Source: JAICMB01 sp035295125
Lineage (GTDB): Bacteria; Acidobacteriota; Terriglobia; Bryobacterales; Bryobacteraceae
DNA: 59,257 nt
Assembly: GCA_035295125.1 (NCBI GenBank)
Contig: DATGJP010000031.1
Location: 1 to 59,257, forward strand
Direction: 5' to 3'
The translations under genes were made by a program, and so were the position numbers. Shown here piece after piece: positions 26,365-34,513 of this stretch. Under the pieces are notes generated by a model. The model was not told where the DNA came from, did no database searches, and was given only the letters and a program-made list of their open reading frames with translations. Each line of letters starts with the position of its first letter. The stretch's first letter is position 1.

Positions 26365-28800
26365 ATGCTGGACCATACCTCGATCGTCACCGCATTGGAG
26401 CGGATTCTGGCGTCCGAGAGCTTCGCCCGATCGAAACGGCTAAGCGCTTTCCTGCGTTTCATTGTCGAACGCGCCCTGGCGGGCCGGAACGACGACATTA
26501 AGGAGTACAGGATTGGCTCGGAGGTTTACGAACGTGGCCCCGATTTCGATCCCAAGATGGATAATGTCGTTCGGGTGGAGGCAAACCGGCTGCGGGCCAA
26601 GCTTCGGGATTACTATGACGGCGCCGGACGCGAAGATCCCATTCGAATCGAGATTCCAAAGGGCGCCTACCTGCCTGTTTTCTCCTGCATCGAACGGAAA
26701 CGGCCGCCGATTGCGCTTCGGCCCGCCCTTCGCTACGCCACGATTGCCATCGTCACCATTGCGGTAGCCGGAGCAGGCGGCTACTGGTATGCCGAAACGC
26801 ATGGCTTCGGCGCGCAACCGCGGCGCTCGATTGCGGTGCTCGGCTTGAGAGATGCGACTTCCGGGAATGGCGATTCCCGCTGGATCTCAACCGCGCTGTC
26901 TGAAATGCTCACGATGGACTTCGCGGAAAACAGCGGTATCCGGACGATTTCCGCCAAGACCGTTGAGGAGATGAGGCGGGACCTGGATTTGCGCCCCGCC
27001 GATGTTCTTCCTGCGGCAGTGCTGAGCCAGATTCGCAACCGGCTTGGCGCCGACCTGGTGGTTGCGGGCTCCTATACGGTTCTCCACAATTTGGACGCAG
27101 CGCGGGTCCGCCTCGACCTTCGTGTTCAGAGCACGGCGGGCGGACAAACCATGGCTTTCTCGTCATTTCTGGGCAACCTGGATGATTTGTCGGTTATGGC
27201 CGCGAGAGCCGGACGCGAACTCCGCACGCGCATCGGAATGCGTCCGCAGGAAATCGAACAATCCACTATGATGGCGCATCCGGGATCCATGAAGCTGTAC
27301 TCGGAAGGCCTGGACGAGTTGCGCGCCATGAACATGGTCGCGGCCCGCGACCTTCTCGAGCGGGCGGTCCAGGCTGATCCATCGAATCCCTTTGCCTACG
27401 CGGCGCTCGCCGAAGCTTTGCGCGCGCTCGGTTATGACCAGAAAGCCCGGGATGCGGCGCAGAACGCTTTCGGCCTCGCGGCGCATCTGCGCCGCGTCGA
27501 TCAACTCGAAATCGAAGGGCGTTACCGGATGTATGCCGGCCAGTGGGCGGAAGCCATCAGGATTTATTCAGTGCTTTGGCGAACGACACCGGACAGCATT
27601 GATGATGCGCTTTCCCTGGTAGATTCACAACTGCGGGCTACAAAACTGCACGACGCGCTCGCGACCATCGCGAGCATCCGTAAAGTGCCAGACTTGTCTG
27701 ACGACCCAAACGTGGATTTTGCGGAGGCGCAGGTTCTGGGTGCGTCGGGAAATTTTCGCCGCGCCCTCGATGTGGCCCGAGCCGCCGAAAAGAAAGCGCA
27801 AATCCGAGGTGCGCGCCTGCTGTATGCTCACCTGCGCCGGTTTGAAAGCGGCGCGATGCAAGTGTTGGGTATCGGCGATCCGAGCGCAGTACGCGCCGAA
27901 GCACGTCAACTCTGCGAACAAGCCGGCGACGGGTTTTGTGTGCTGTCCACCTTGCGGGCGGAAGCGAATCACTTTTGCATCATAGAGCCCTTCAAAGGCA
28001 GACTGCTGTTCGAGGAGGCCCTGCCCATCGCGAGGACAATGGGGGCGATGAGAGAAGCTACTAACCTGCTCGAAGGCTTGGCGGCTACCAATAACGTGTT
28101 GGGCGACCTTCGCGCTGCGGAGAAGAGCCTGGAGGAAGCGCTCCGGATCGAGATGGATTTAGGCGCGTCTCAAGACGAGACACAACTCAACATCGCCGAT
28201 ATCTATACCCAGCAAGGCCGTCTCAGAGAGTCTGCCGCTCTCATTCAACGTGTCATCCGCTCGGCTCGTGAGACCGGCCAAAGAGAGACACTCGCGAACT
28301 CGCTGGCAGAGATGGCCACAATCCTGCGATTGCAGGGCAAGATCGACGAAAGTGTGACCCGCTCCCGTGAAGCGCTGTCCTCGGCGCGGGAAACCGGATC
28401 GGTTATTTCGCTGTTCCAGATACTGATAGTGGACGGCGACAACCTGGCGGCAGCGGGGAATTTCGACGCGGCGACTGCCCGCTACATGGAAGCTCGCAAA
28501 CTCGTCGCTCAGATACCCGCGGCCGTCGGTCAGCCGGAGTTGGGACTTGGCGAGGTCCTATTACGACGCGGGCGAGCGGAGGAGGCTGAGCCGTTGCTGC
28601 GTTCGGCGATTCAAACTTCGCACTCCATGGGTTTGATGGATGAAGAAATCCGAGCACGGGCAGCCCTGGTTGAGGCTCTCGTCAAGCAGCACAAACGCTC
28701 AGAAGCCTTGCAGGAAGCCGCGGTGGTCAGGTCGCAAGCGGTCAAGACGCAGAATCCCGACGTTCGGCTCAAGGCCCGGGCAGCGGGTTCGGTGACTTAA
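26365..28800 (+). CDS. Membrane-anchored putative regulator with extracytoplasmic TPR domain
   Basis: The 811-residue protein has three parts. Residues 1-105 form a domain seen in many acidobacterial TPR/WD40 proteins: RLSAFLRFIVERALAG, IKEYRIGSEVYERGPDFDP, VVRVEANRLRAKLRDYY and DPIRIEIPKGAYLPVF. The last two pieces look like the recognition helix and wing of an OmpR-type winged helix. One membrane helix follows (about 123-142). Outside the membrane is a CadC/adenylate-cyclase-like region (RRSIAVLGLRDATSG ... GADLVVAGSYTV, ~150-300). TPRs then run to the end (~300-800). No cyclase, kinase or receiver domain is present. It is divergent from the giant SBBP gene, so control of that gene by a one-component sensor is a reasonable inference. 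DNA binding is not proven. Confidence 0.75.
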   Translation: MLDHTSIVTALERILASESFARSKRLSAFLRFIVERALAGRNDDIKEYRIGSEVYERGPDFDPKMDNVVRVEANRLRAKLRDYYDGAGREDPIRIEIPKGAYLPVFSCIERKRPPIALRPALRYATIAIVTIAVAGAGGYWYAETHGFGAQPRRSIAVLGLRDATSGNGDSRWISTALSEMLTMDFAENSGIRTISAKTVEEMRRDLDLRPADVLPAAVLSQIRNRLGADLVVAGSYTVLHNLDAARVRLDLRVQSTAGGQTMAFSSFLGNLDDLSVMAARAGRELRTRIGMRPQEIEQSTMMAHPGSMKLYSEGLDELRAMNMVAARDLLERAVQADPSNPFAYAALAEALRALGYDQKARDAAQNAFGLAAHLRRVDQLEIEGRYRMYAGQWAEAIRIYSVLWRTTPDSIDDALSLVDSQLRATKLHDALATIASIRKVPDLSDDPNVDFAEAQVLGASGNFRRALDVARAAEKKAQIRGARLLYAHLRRFESGAMQVLGIGDPSAVRAEARQLCEQAGDGFCVLSTLRAEANHFCIIEPFKGRLLFEEALPIARTMGAMREATNLLEGLAATNNVLGDLRAAEKSLEEALRIEMDLGASQDETQLNIADIYTQQGRLRESAALIQRVIRSARETGQRETLANSLAEMATILRLQGKIDESVTRSREALSSARETGSVISLFQILIVDGDNLAAAGNFDAATARYMEARKLVAQIPAAVGQPELGLGEVLLRRGRAEEAEPLLRSAIQTSHSMGLMDEEIRARAALVEALVKQHKRSEALQEAAVVRSQAVKTQNPDVRLKARAAGSVT

Positions 28801-28805
28801 CGCGT

Positions 28806-30035
28806 TTAGCGGCAGCAGGCCGGGTTCGAAATCAGAGCCAGCGGCGACGCACCCGGCATCTTCCCGAAGTAGTTCTCTTCGGCGAGGGCCTTGTACACCG
28901 CGCCAGCGACTCCTGAAGCAACAGGGCCGCTCACCGGACGCCCACCCGTCAGCAGGACAACGACGACGATCTTTCTTGAACCGACTTCATTGAACGAGCC
29001 GAACCATCCCAGATGTGTCGGACTGCGTGTATCCGTGCACGTGCCGGTCTTACCGAAAATCGGATCGTTGGGGTCGAAGTCCGCCCGGCGAGCTGTGCCG
29101 AACTCCACCGCGCCCATCATGCCGGGCTTGATCATCGGGATCCACTGTTGAATATCCAGTTGACGCCGTACTTTGGGGACATACTGGGCGATGTCTTCTT
29201 CGGATTTCGGGTGCTGCAACGTGTAAAGCGTTCCGCCGTTCGCGATGGCCGATACGAGAGACGCGAGCTGATAGGGCGTGAGGTAGATGCCGGTGCCGAA
29301 CACCGTCATCATCCCGATCTCGGAAGGCCCTTCCTCTGGCAGTGTCCCAGCCTGCTCCTCGGGACGGTCGGTAGCCTTTTCGCCCAATCCGAACAACTTG
29401 GCATACTGCTCGATCTTCTCGAAGCCGAGCTTCGAACCTACGCCGTAGAAGAAGGGGTTGTTGGAATGAGCAATTGCCTCGGTGAGAGTCATCGAACGCC
29501 GGCCGGTCCCGACGCGCAACAAAGTGTTGCTGTCGATGACGCCTTCGTTCAACCCCGCCAACGATGCCACCAGTTTGATGGTGGAGCAGGGTTGGAAGCC
29601 ACCCTTATCCGCCAGTTTCTGATTGACCACCGTCAGCAGGCGGCCGTTTTGAGGATCAGCAACAACGATGGTCCCGTTGAAGGGGCCGAGCGCCTGCACA
29701 GCCGCCCGCCGCACCACCAGATCCTCGCCATCCACCAGGTCGCCCGCGGTGGAATCGGCAAAAGTCGGTTCCGTCCAGGGGCTATATGCAGCGGCGCGAC
29801 GGCGTGCCAGCAGCGACATGTGGGTCACCGGATGATGGCCCGAGGTCGTCACCAAGGTCCTGGTCGCCACGGCGGGAACCAGTCGCGCAGACACACTACT
29901 CCTCCTGGCGCTCAATCGGGTGTGGTGAGTTCCGCGTTTTTTGGACTTGGCTGTCGTCGCCGCGAAAGCCGAACTGCTGAGAAGGCCTATGGCCAATATA
30001 ATTACTAGTAAGCGAATCGTCCTCTGAAGGTGCAT
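28806..30035 (-). CDS. Secreted penicillin-binding transpeptidase-domain protein
   Basis: ATG at 30035, after AGGGATGGC, gives 409 residues starting MHLQRTIRLLVIILAIGLLSSSAFA, a signal peptide. A longer frame to 30245 is open but puts 70 unusual residues in front. A basic Ser/Arg-rich stretch (30-82) precedes the transpeptidase domain. Active-site motifs are STIK (Ser 151), SNN (191-193) and KTGT (329-332), all intact. The PDPQNG-like ADPQNGRLLTVVNQKLA segment is typical of class B PBPs and class D-type beta-lactamases. There is no transglycosylase or PBP dimer domain. It may be a D,D-transpeptidase or a penicillin-interactive hydrolase. It converges with the regulator gene, with 5 nt between their stops. 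Confidence 0.87.
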   Translation of the reverse strand: MHLQRTIRLLVIILAIGLLSSSAFAATTAKSKKRGTHHTRLSARRSSVSARLVPAVATRTLVTTSGHHPVTHMSLLARRRAAAYSPWTEPTFADSTAGDLVDGEDLVVRRAAVQALGPFNGTIVVADPQNGRLLTVVNQKLADKGGFQPCSTIKLVASLAGLNEGVIDSNTLLRVGTGRRSMTLTEAIAHSNNPFFYGVGSKLGFEKIEQYAKLFGLGEKATDRPEEQAGTLPEEGPSEIGMMTVFGTGIYLTPYQLASLVSAIANGGTLYTLQHPKSEEDIAQYVPKVRRQLDIQQWIPMIKPGMMGAVEFGTARRADFDPNDPIFGKTGTCTDTRSPTHLGWFGSFNEVGSRKIVVVVLLTGGRPVSGPVASGVAGAVYKALAEENYFGKMPGASPLALISNPACCR

Positions 30036-30126
30036 GCCATCCCTATGTAGTTTGTGATTTCGGGAGAACGGTCGTGACAATGTGTCAACAAAGTTCCTAA
30101 CAGTATGTAATATCGGCGGTTTTTCG

Positions 30127-30870
30127 TCAAGCTGCAGTCCATCCCCCATCGATGGTAAAAACCGAACCGTTAACAAATGCGGCCTCGTCCGAAGCCAGAT
30201 AAAGGGCGAGATGCGCGACCTCATCCGGACGGCCCATCCTGCCAATGGGCTGTCTTTGATGTAGTGCGGCGCGGACGGCTTCTTTCTCGTGCTTGTGATA
30301 CTTCTCCAAGTAGCCCTCTACGAAAGGAGTATCCACCGTCCCCGGGCAAATGCAATTGACCCGGATTTGGGTGGGATAGTCCACCGCTAACTGCCTGGTC
30401 ATAGCTACAACGGCTCCCTTTGTCGCACAATAGGCGAACCGCTGTTTTACCCCGATCATCCCGGCCACGGATCCAATGTTCACCATCGTTCCGCGGGAGG
30501 CGATCAGGAGCGGCATCGCGGCACGCGTCATGAGGAACAGCCCCTCTACATTGACGCGAAACAGCCGCTGGAAATCTCCCAGTTCGGTCTGCTCGATGCC
30601 GCCAACCAGTCCTATACCAGCATTATTTACTAGGATATCCAGTTTTCGTAAGTTTGAAAACAGTTGTTTTACAGATTGTTCATCCGTAATGTTGCAAACC
30701 TCTACACGGGAGCCGGGAAGCTCGTTGGCAAGCGCTTCGGCTCGGTCGCTATCTATATCAACAATGAGGACTTCCGCCCCCGCTGAGGAGAAGATTCGGC
30801 AAATGGCTTCGCCGATGCCACTCGCGCCGCCGGTGACGATCGCGGTGCGTTGCTGAAGTTGAAAAGGCAT
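30127..30870 (-). CDS. Short-chain dehydrogenase/reductase
   Basis: The 247-residue NAD(P)-dependent oxidoreductase has all classical SDR motifs: TGGASGIG (13-20), NNAG (~83-86), the catalytic Ser in NIGSVAG (~132), YCATK (YxxxK, ~145-149) and CPGTVDTPF. VDID after the second strand has an Asp at the position that usually selects NAD over NADP. DGGWTAA closes it, as in FabG-like enzymes and 2-keto-3-deoxy-L-fuconate dehydrogenases. It lies 3 nt after lctP on the same strand, so they are one operon. With a lactate permease, a role in L-fucose/L-rhamnose-type sugar acid breakdown that ends in lactate is possible, but the substrate is not shown by sequence. Confidence 0.88.
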   Translation of the reverse strand: MPFQLQQRTAIVTGGASGIGEAICRIFSSAGAEVLIVDIDSDRAEALANELPGSRVEVCNITDEQSVKQLFSNLRKLDILVNNAGIGLVGGIEQTELGDFQRLFRVNVEGLFLMTRAAMPLLIASRGTMVNIGSVAGMIGVKQRFAYCATKGAVVAMTRQLAVDYPTQIRVNCICPGTVDTPFVEGYLEKYHKHEKEAVRAALHQRQPIGRMGRPDEVAHLALYLASDEAAFVNGSVFTIDGGWTAA

Positions 30871-30873
30871 GTT

Positions 30874-32487
30874 TCAGTTGGCCCATGCGGGCATAACGTA
30901 CGAGTAGAAAACGACCACGAGCCCGACAACCGTGGCCAGGAATACACTATGACGGAGCGTGAAGCGGAACAACCGGGCTTCATCGTTGGCAGGCATGCCT
31001 GTTGCGGCTGCCGCCACCGCAATACTTTGCAGGCTGATCATTTTACCCATCACGCCCCCTGCCGAATTGGACGCTGCCATCAGGACTGGCTTCAGGTGCA
31101 GGCTGTTGGCGGTTACCACCTGCAGGTTCCCGAAGAGTGCATTCGCGGACGTGTCGCTGCCGGTGAGGAACACACCGAGCCATCCCAGTAGCGAACTGAA
31201 GAACGGGAAGAGAACCCCGGTCGCGGCGAAGGCCAGGCCGAGAGTCGCTGTTGCACCACAGTAGTTCATGAGGAAAGCGAGGGCCAGGACCGCCGCCAGG
31301 GTGATCATGGCGAACAGGAGTTGGCGCGCGGTTGACCCGACAATCTTCACGAATTGCACAATGGGCATCCCCAGGATCAAGGCCGACCCGAATGCCGCAA
31401 ATAAACAGGACGTGCCCGCTGCCGATAAAAGGTTCAACGTGAACACGGCCGCATACGGCGTGGGTTTGCCGACTGCGGGGGGCACGCGCAGGACCAGGTT
31501 ATGCAGACCCACCCAGTTCAAATTCCAGGTCGCCTTATTCAGCCAGACCTTGACGGCGTCGAAGCCCCAGAGCGACACGAAGATGACCAGCAGGACGTAT
31601 GGAGACCACGCATAGATGATCTCTCCGGCGGTATGCCGGTTCACGGTAGGCGCCGCACCGTTTTGCATGACATCGCTCGGTTTCCATACGCGCAGCAGAA
31701 TTACGAGGCAGAGAATTGCGGTCAATGAACTGAGAATGTCTGTCACATACACGCTGAAGAAATTGGACACCGTAAACTGCGTGATGGCAAATGCGCCGCC
31801 GCAGACGATCGCCCCGGGCAGTACGCCTTTCAAGGCGCGCCATCCGCCCATGACAAGAATCAGGTAGGACGGCACGAAGAATGAAACCGGCGCGCAGATA
31901 CGCCCCACGTCGGCGCTTAGGGCTTTAAGCGGCAGTCCGGTGATCCCGGCCAGCGTCACGATGGGGATGCCGATGGCGCCGAACGCCACCGGGCACGTAT
32001 TCGCGAGCAGGCAGATACCTGCAGCGTAGAACGGCGTGAAACCCAGGCCCGCCATCATCGCAGCGGCGACCGCCACCGGGGTCCCGAATCCGGATGCCCC
32101 TTCGATGAACGCTCCGAAGGCAAACGCGATCAGGAGCGCCTGCAGCCGCTTGTCATCGGTGAGCGACCCGACCGAGTTTTTGATGATCTCGAATTTCCCG
32201 GTGTCCACCGTGACGCGGTAGAGGACAATCGCCCAAAAGATGATCCAGCCGATGGGAAAAAGTCCAAACGCGGCGCCGTAGCCGACTGAGCTGATCATGA
32301 GGCCGGCCGGCATGCGATATACGAAGAGCGCCACCAGAATTGCGGCGCCCAGACCAATCAACGAGGACTTCCAGGCGGGGATTCTCCTGACGCCCAGAGC
32401 ATAGAGCAAAGCAAATACGGGTAGAGCGGCCACCAGCGCGGAAATACCCAGGCTGCCGGCGATCGGCGCATACGTTTGCTGCCACAT
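30874..32487 (-). CDS. lctP: L-lactate permease family transporter
   Basis: The 537-residue membrane protein has about 13-14 hydrophobic segments and the LctP signatures FGAFIEGASGFGTPVAVAAAMMAGLGF near 125-152 and FLTGSDTSANALFGNLQ near 440-456. It imports lactate, or glycolate, together with protons in known members. Length is normal for the family. It is the first gene of a two-gene operon with the SDR. Downstream, 208 nt of non-coding DNA on the upstream side hold two copies of the dispersed element. Confidence 0.93.
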   Translation of the reverse strand: MWQQTYAPIAGSLGISALVAALPVFALLYALGVRRIPAWKSSLIGLGAAILVALFVYRMPAGLMISSVGYGAAFGLFPIGWIIFWAIVLYRVTVDTGKFEIIKNSVGSLTDDKRLQALLIAFAFGAFIEGASGFGTPVAVAAAMMAGLGFTPFYAAGICLLANTCPVAFGAIGIPIVTLAGITGLPLKALSADVGRICAPVSFFVPSYLILVMGGWRALKGVLPGAIVCGGAFAITQFTVSNFFSVYVTDILSSLTAILCLVILLRVWKPSDVMQNGAAPTVNRHTAGEIIYAWSPYVLLVIFVSLWGFDAVKVWLNKATWNLNWVGLHNLVLRVPPAVGKPTPYAAVFTLNLLSAAGTSCLFAAFGSALILGMPIVQFVKIVGSTARQLLFAMITLAAVLALAFLMNYCGATATLGLAFAATGVLFPFFSSLLGWLGVFLTGSDTSANALFGNLQVVTANSLHLKPVLMAASNSAGGVMGKMISLQSIAVAAAATGMPANDEARLFRFTLRHSVFLATVVGLVVVFYSYVMPAWAN

Positions 32488-32580
32488 TTATTCGTACAGC
32501 GTAGCGCGTATCGGGCTATGGATTCTGCGTTCAAACCGTCGAAGCGCCGATGACTAGCATGCGCACCAAATCGCCATTGC

Positions 32581-32624
32581 TTTCTCCCTGAGGTCCCAGG
32601 GCAAGCGAAACCGCCTGCCCCACC
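32581..32624 (-). repeat. Dispersed intergenic element, copy D
   Basis: On the minus strand it reads GGTGGGG, CAGGCGGTTTCGCTTG, then CCCTGGGACCTCAGGGAG, itself a hairpin (CCCTGGGA/CTCAGGG). It is head to head with copy E, 23 nt away, making a larger inverted repeat of CGCCTG-x-CCACC and GGTGG-x-CAGGCG. Confidence 0.65.
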
Positions 32625-32647
32625 AAGCTGCCTCGCCGCAACCCAAA

Positions 32648-32690
32648 GGTGGCACAGGCGCTTTCGCCTGCGCATCCTTCCGCGGTGTAA
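32648..32690 (+). repeat. Dispersed intergenic element, copy E
   Basis: GGTGGCA and CAGGCGCTTTCGCCTG (32655-32670) followed by CGCATCCTTCCGCGG. It ends just before the stop of the serine hydrolase gene and forms an inverted pair with copy D. Confidence 0.6.
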
Positions 32691-32695
32691 TATCT

Positions 32696-34450
32696 TCACT
32701 TCGTACGTTTCGCGACGAAGGTGCCGTTCGGTTGATAGAACACCAGTTGATCCGGCAGCTTGAATTCCACACTATAGCCGGTTAATCCTTTGACCGTGAA
32801 CTTCAGTCCCCCGGTTGGGATCAGTTCCAGCGCCGGCTGACCTTGAATCGTCAGCGTCAACGCCGTCTCGCCCTGCAATGCGACCGTAATGCCCGCCGGA
32901 CCGAGCTCGTAATGCCCTGCCAGCGGCTCCAGCGTTGCCCGATTCATGACCGAGGTGTCGGCGGCGCGCGTGAATACAATCTCCTTCACCGTCGTTTCCA
33001 GCGGAATGGAAAAACTCGCAACATCGCCCTGCAGATTCGTCTGGAAGCTGATCTTGGTACGCGGAAACTCGATCGAATCATCGTCCGGCACTTCAAAAAT
33101 GTCGTAGTGGAAATGGTTCAGAGGCGTGCTGAGGCCGTTGTAGCTCAGCTTGAGACGATCGCCGTCAAGCGTGACCTTGGCAATGCCATAGCCAGGGTTC
33201 TCGTAGTTCGCCGCATAATCTTTCAGCTCGTGCGAAGGATGAGTATTGGGCTTGCGGGCCGTGAATCCCTGCTTCTTGGCCATCTCTTCGGCTTCTTTAC
33301 CCTTCTTCTCGTCTTCCTTCAGCCGCGCCGTCCAGCCGACCTGGTCGAGGCCCAGCAGACGATCGTAAACGTTGTAGGAAAGCACCGTGGGCATCGGGCT
33401 GCCGTTCATGTTCGACAGAATCACCATGCCGATGTTGTCCTGCGGCATGAAGGTCACAAGCGCGGTAAAGCCGTCAATGTTGCCGCCATGATGAACCAGC
33501 GCGTGTCCTCGATAGCTCGTAATGAAGAGCCCCATCCCGTAGCTTGTATAGCCCAACTCTTTCCACCGCAGTCCGCCGGGAATGACCATTTGCGGCGTCT
33601 GCATCATGGTGTCGTTCGCTTCGGAGAGGATTTGCTTTCCGTCGCTCTTGCCCTTGTTCATGTGCATCAGCAGGTAGCGCGACATGTCCTCCACGTTGGA
33701 GTTGATGGAGCCCGCCGGGCCGATGGTGTCGATGTTGCGGAATGGAATCTCCTTCACGACCTCCTTTTCCTTGCGATAAGGCAGAGAGAAGTCGTTCGCC
33801 TTCTGCAATTCGGCGACAGAGAAGTTCGATGCTGTCATACCCAGCGGCATGAAGATGCTTTCCCGGGTGAGATCCTCCCAGGGGCGGTCGGCAACCTGGC
33901 CGGCGAGATAGCCGGCAGTCATAAACATCAGGTTCTGATACTGGAACGTGGTGCGGAAGTCCTTGCTCGGTTCGAGATAACGGAGACGCTCAAAAAGCTC
34001 CCGGCGGGTGGCGGACGAGTTGTACCAGACGAAATCATGCCGCGGCAGGCCGGAGCGGTGCGTGACAAGGTCGCGGGGGGTCATGCGCTCGGTGGCGAAC
34101 TGATCGTACAGCCGGAAGTCAGGCAGGTATTCGCGAACCGGGCGATCCCAATTCAGCTTGCCCTTGTCGACGAGAATGCCGAGGTCGGTGACGGTAAACG
34201 ATTTCGTTGCTGATCCGATCGCGAAGAGAGTTTTCGGCGTGACCGGAAGTTGTTTCTTTACGTCGCGAAAACCGTAACCCTTGGCGAGAATCACTTTGCC
34301 ATCCTGCACGACGGCGATGGCAACACCGGGAACGTCCCAGTCTTTGAGGGTGGTGGCGACGAACGCGTCAAGGCCGTCGAGTGAGCCGTTGGCGGCGAAC
34401 GCGACGTAGACAAAACAGGAGAGAGCGCAAAGCAGCAAGATACGGCGCAT
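32696..34450 (-). CDS. Secreted serine hydrolase (beta-lactamase/class C PBP family) with DUF3471-like tail
   Basis: ATG at 34450 gives 584 residues with a signal peptide (MRRILLLCALSCFVYVAFA). The longer frame to 34492 is unlikely. The beta-lactamase-type domain (~25-375) has the three catalytic motifs: SATK (Ser 80, Lys 83), YQN (171-173) and HGG (321-323). TPRDLVTHRSGLPRHDF is the usual family segment. After a Lys/Glu-rich linker (LKEDEKKGKEAEEMAKKQG) the C-terminal ~170 residues (HELKDYAANYENPGYGIAKVTLDGDRLKLSYNG) match the DUF3471 domain found behind such hydrolases. Likely a periplasmic peptidase or esterase, with the substrate unknown. Relatives are often annotated as penicillin-binding protein or ClbP-like peptidase. 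Confidence 0.9.
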   Translation of the reverse strand: MRRILLLCALSCFVYVAFAANGSLDGLDAFVATTLKDWDVPGVAIAVVQDGKVILAKGYGFRDVKKQLPVTPKTLFAIGSATKSFTVTDLGILVDKGKLNWDRPVREYLPDFRLYDQFATERMTPRDLVTHRSGLPRHDFVWYNSSATRRELFERLRYLEPSKDFRTTFQYQNLMFMTAGYLAGQVADRPWEDLTRESIFMPLGMTASNFSVAELQKANDFSLPYRKEKEVVKEIPFRNIDTIGPAGSINSNVEDMSRYLLMHMNKGKSDGKQILSEANDTMMQTPQMVIPGGLRWKELGYTSYGMGLFITSYRGHALVHHGGNIDGFTALVTFMPQDNIGMVILSNMNGSPMPTVLSYNVYDRLLGLDQVGWTARLKEDEKKGKEAEEMAKKQGFTARKPNTHPSHELKDYAANYENPGYGIAKVTLDGDRLKLSYNGLSTPLNHFHYDIFEVPDDDSIEFPRTKISFQTNLQGDVASFSIPLETTVKEIVFTRAADTSVMNRATLEPLAGHYELGPAGITVALQGETALTLTIQGQPALELIPTGGLKFTVKGLTGYSVEFKLPDQLVFYQPNGTFVAKRTK

Positions 34451-34513
34451 GGGTCGATTATATGACTCATGTGGGACAGGCTGACGGGCCAACCTAACTT
34501 ACAGCTGGGACGG

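Noticed and set aside
26365..28800. Adenylate cyclase
   Set aside because: The region after the membrane helix resembles the part found next to cyclase domains in other proteins, but no cyclase catalytic domain is present.
29013..30008. Open frame of 331 codons opposite the penicillin-binding protein gene
   Set aside because: Shadow of a gene with intact STIK, SNN and KTG motifs. Its composition is typical of a non-coding strand.
30036..30245. Longer N-terminus for the penicillin-binding protein
   Set aside because: It would place 70 non-conserved residues before the signal peptide and run into the SDR gene. ATG at 30035 has a ribosome binding site.
32843..34213. Long open frame (456 codons) on the plus strand opposite the serine hydrolase
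   Set aside because: It has no homology-like motifs, is rich in His/Arg/Gln as expected of antisense frames in GC-rich genes, and the opposite strand holds intact catalytic motifs.
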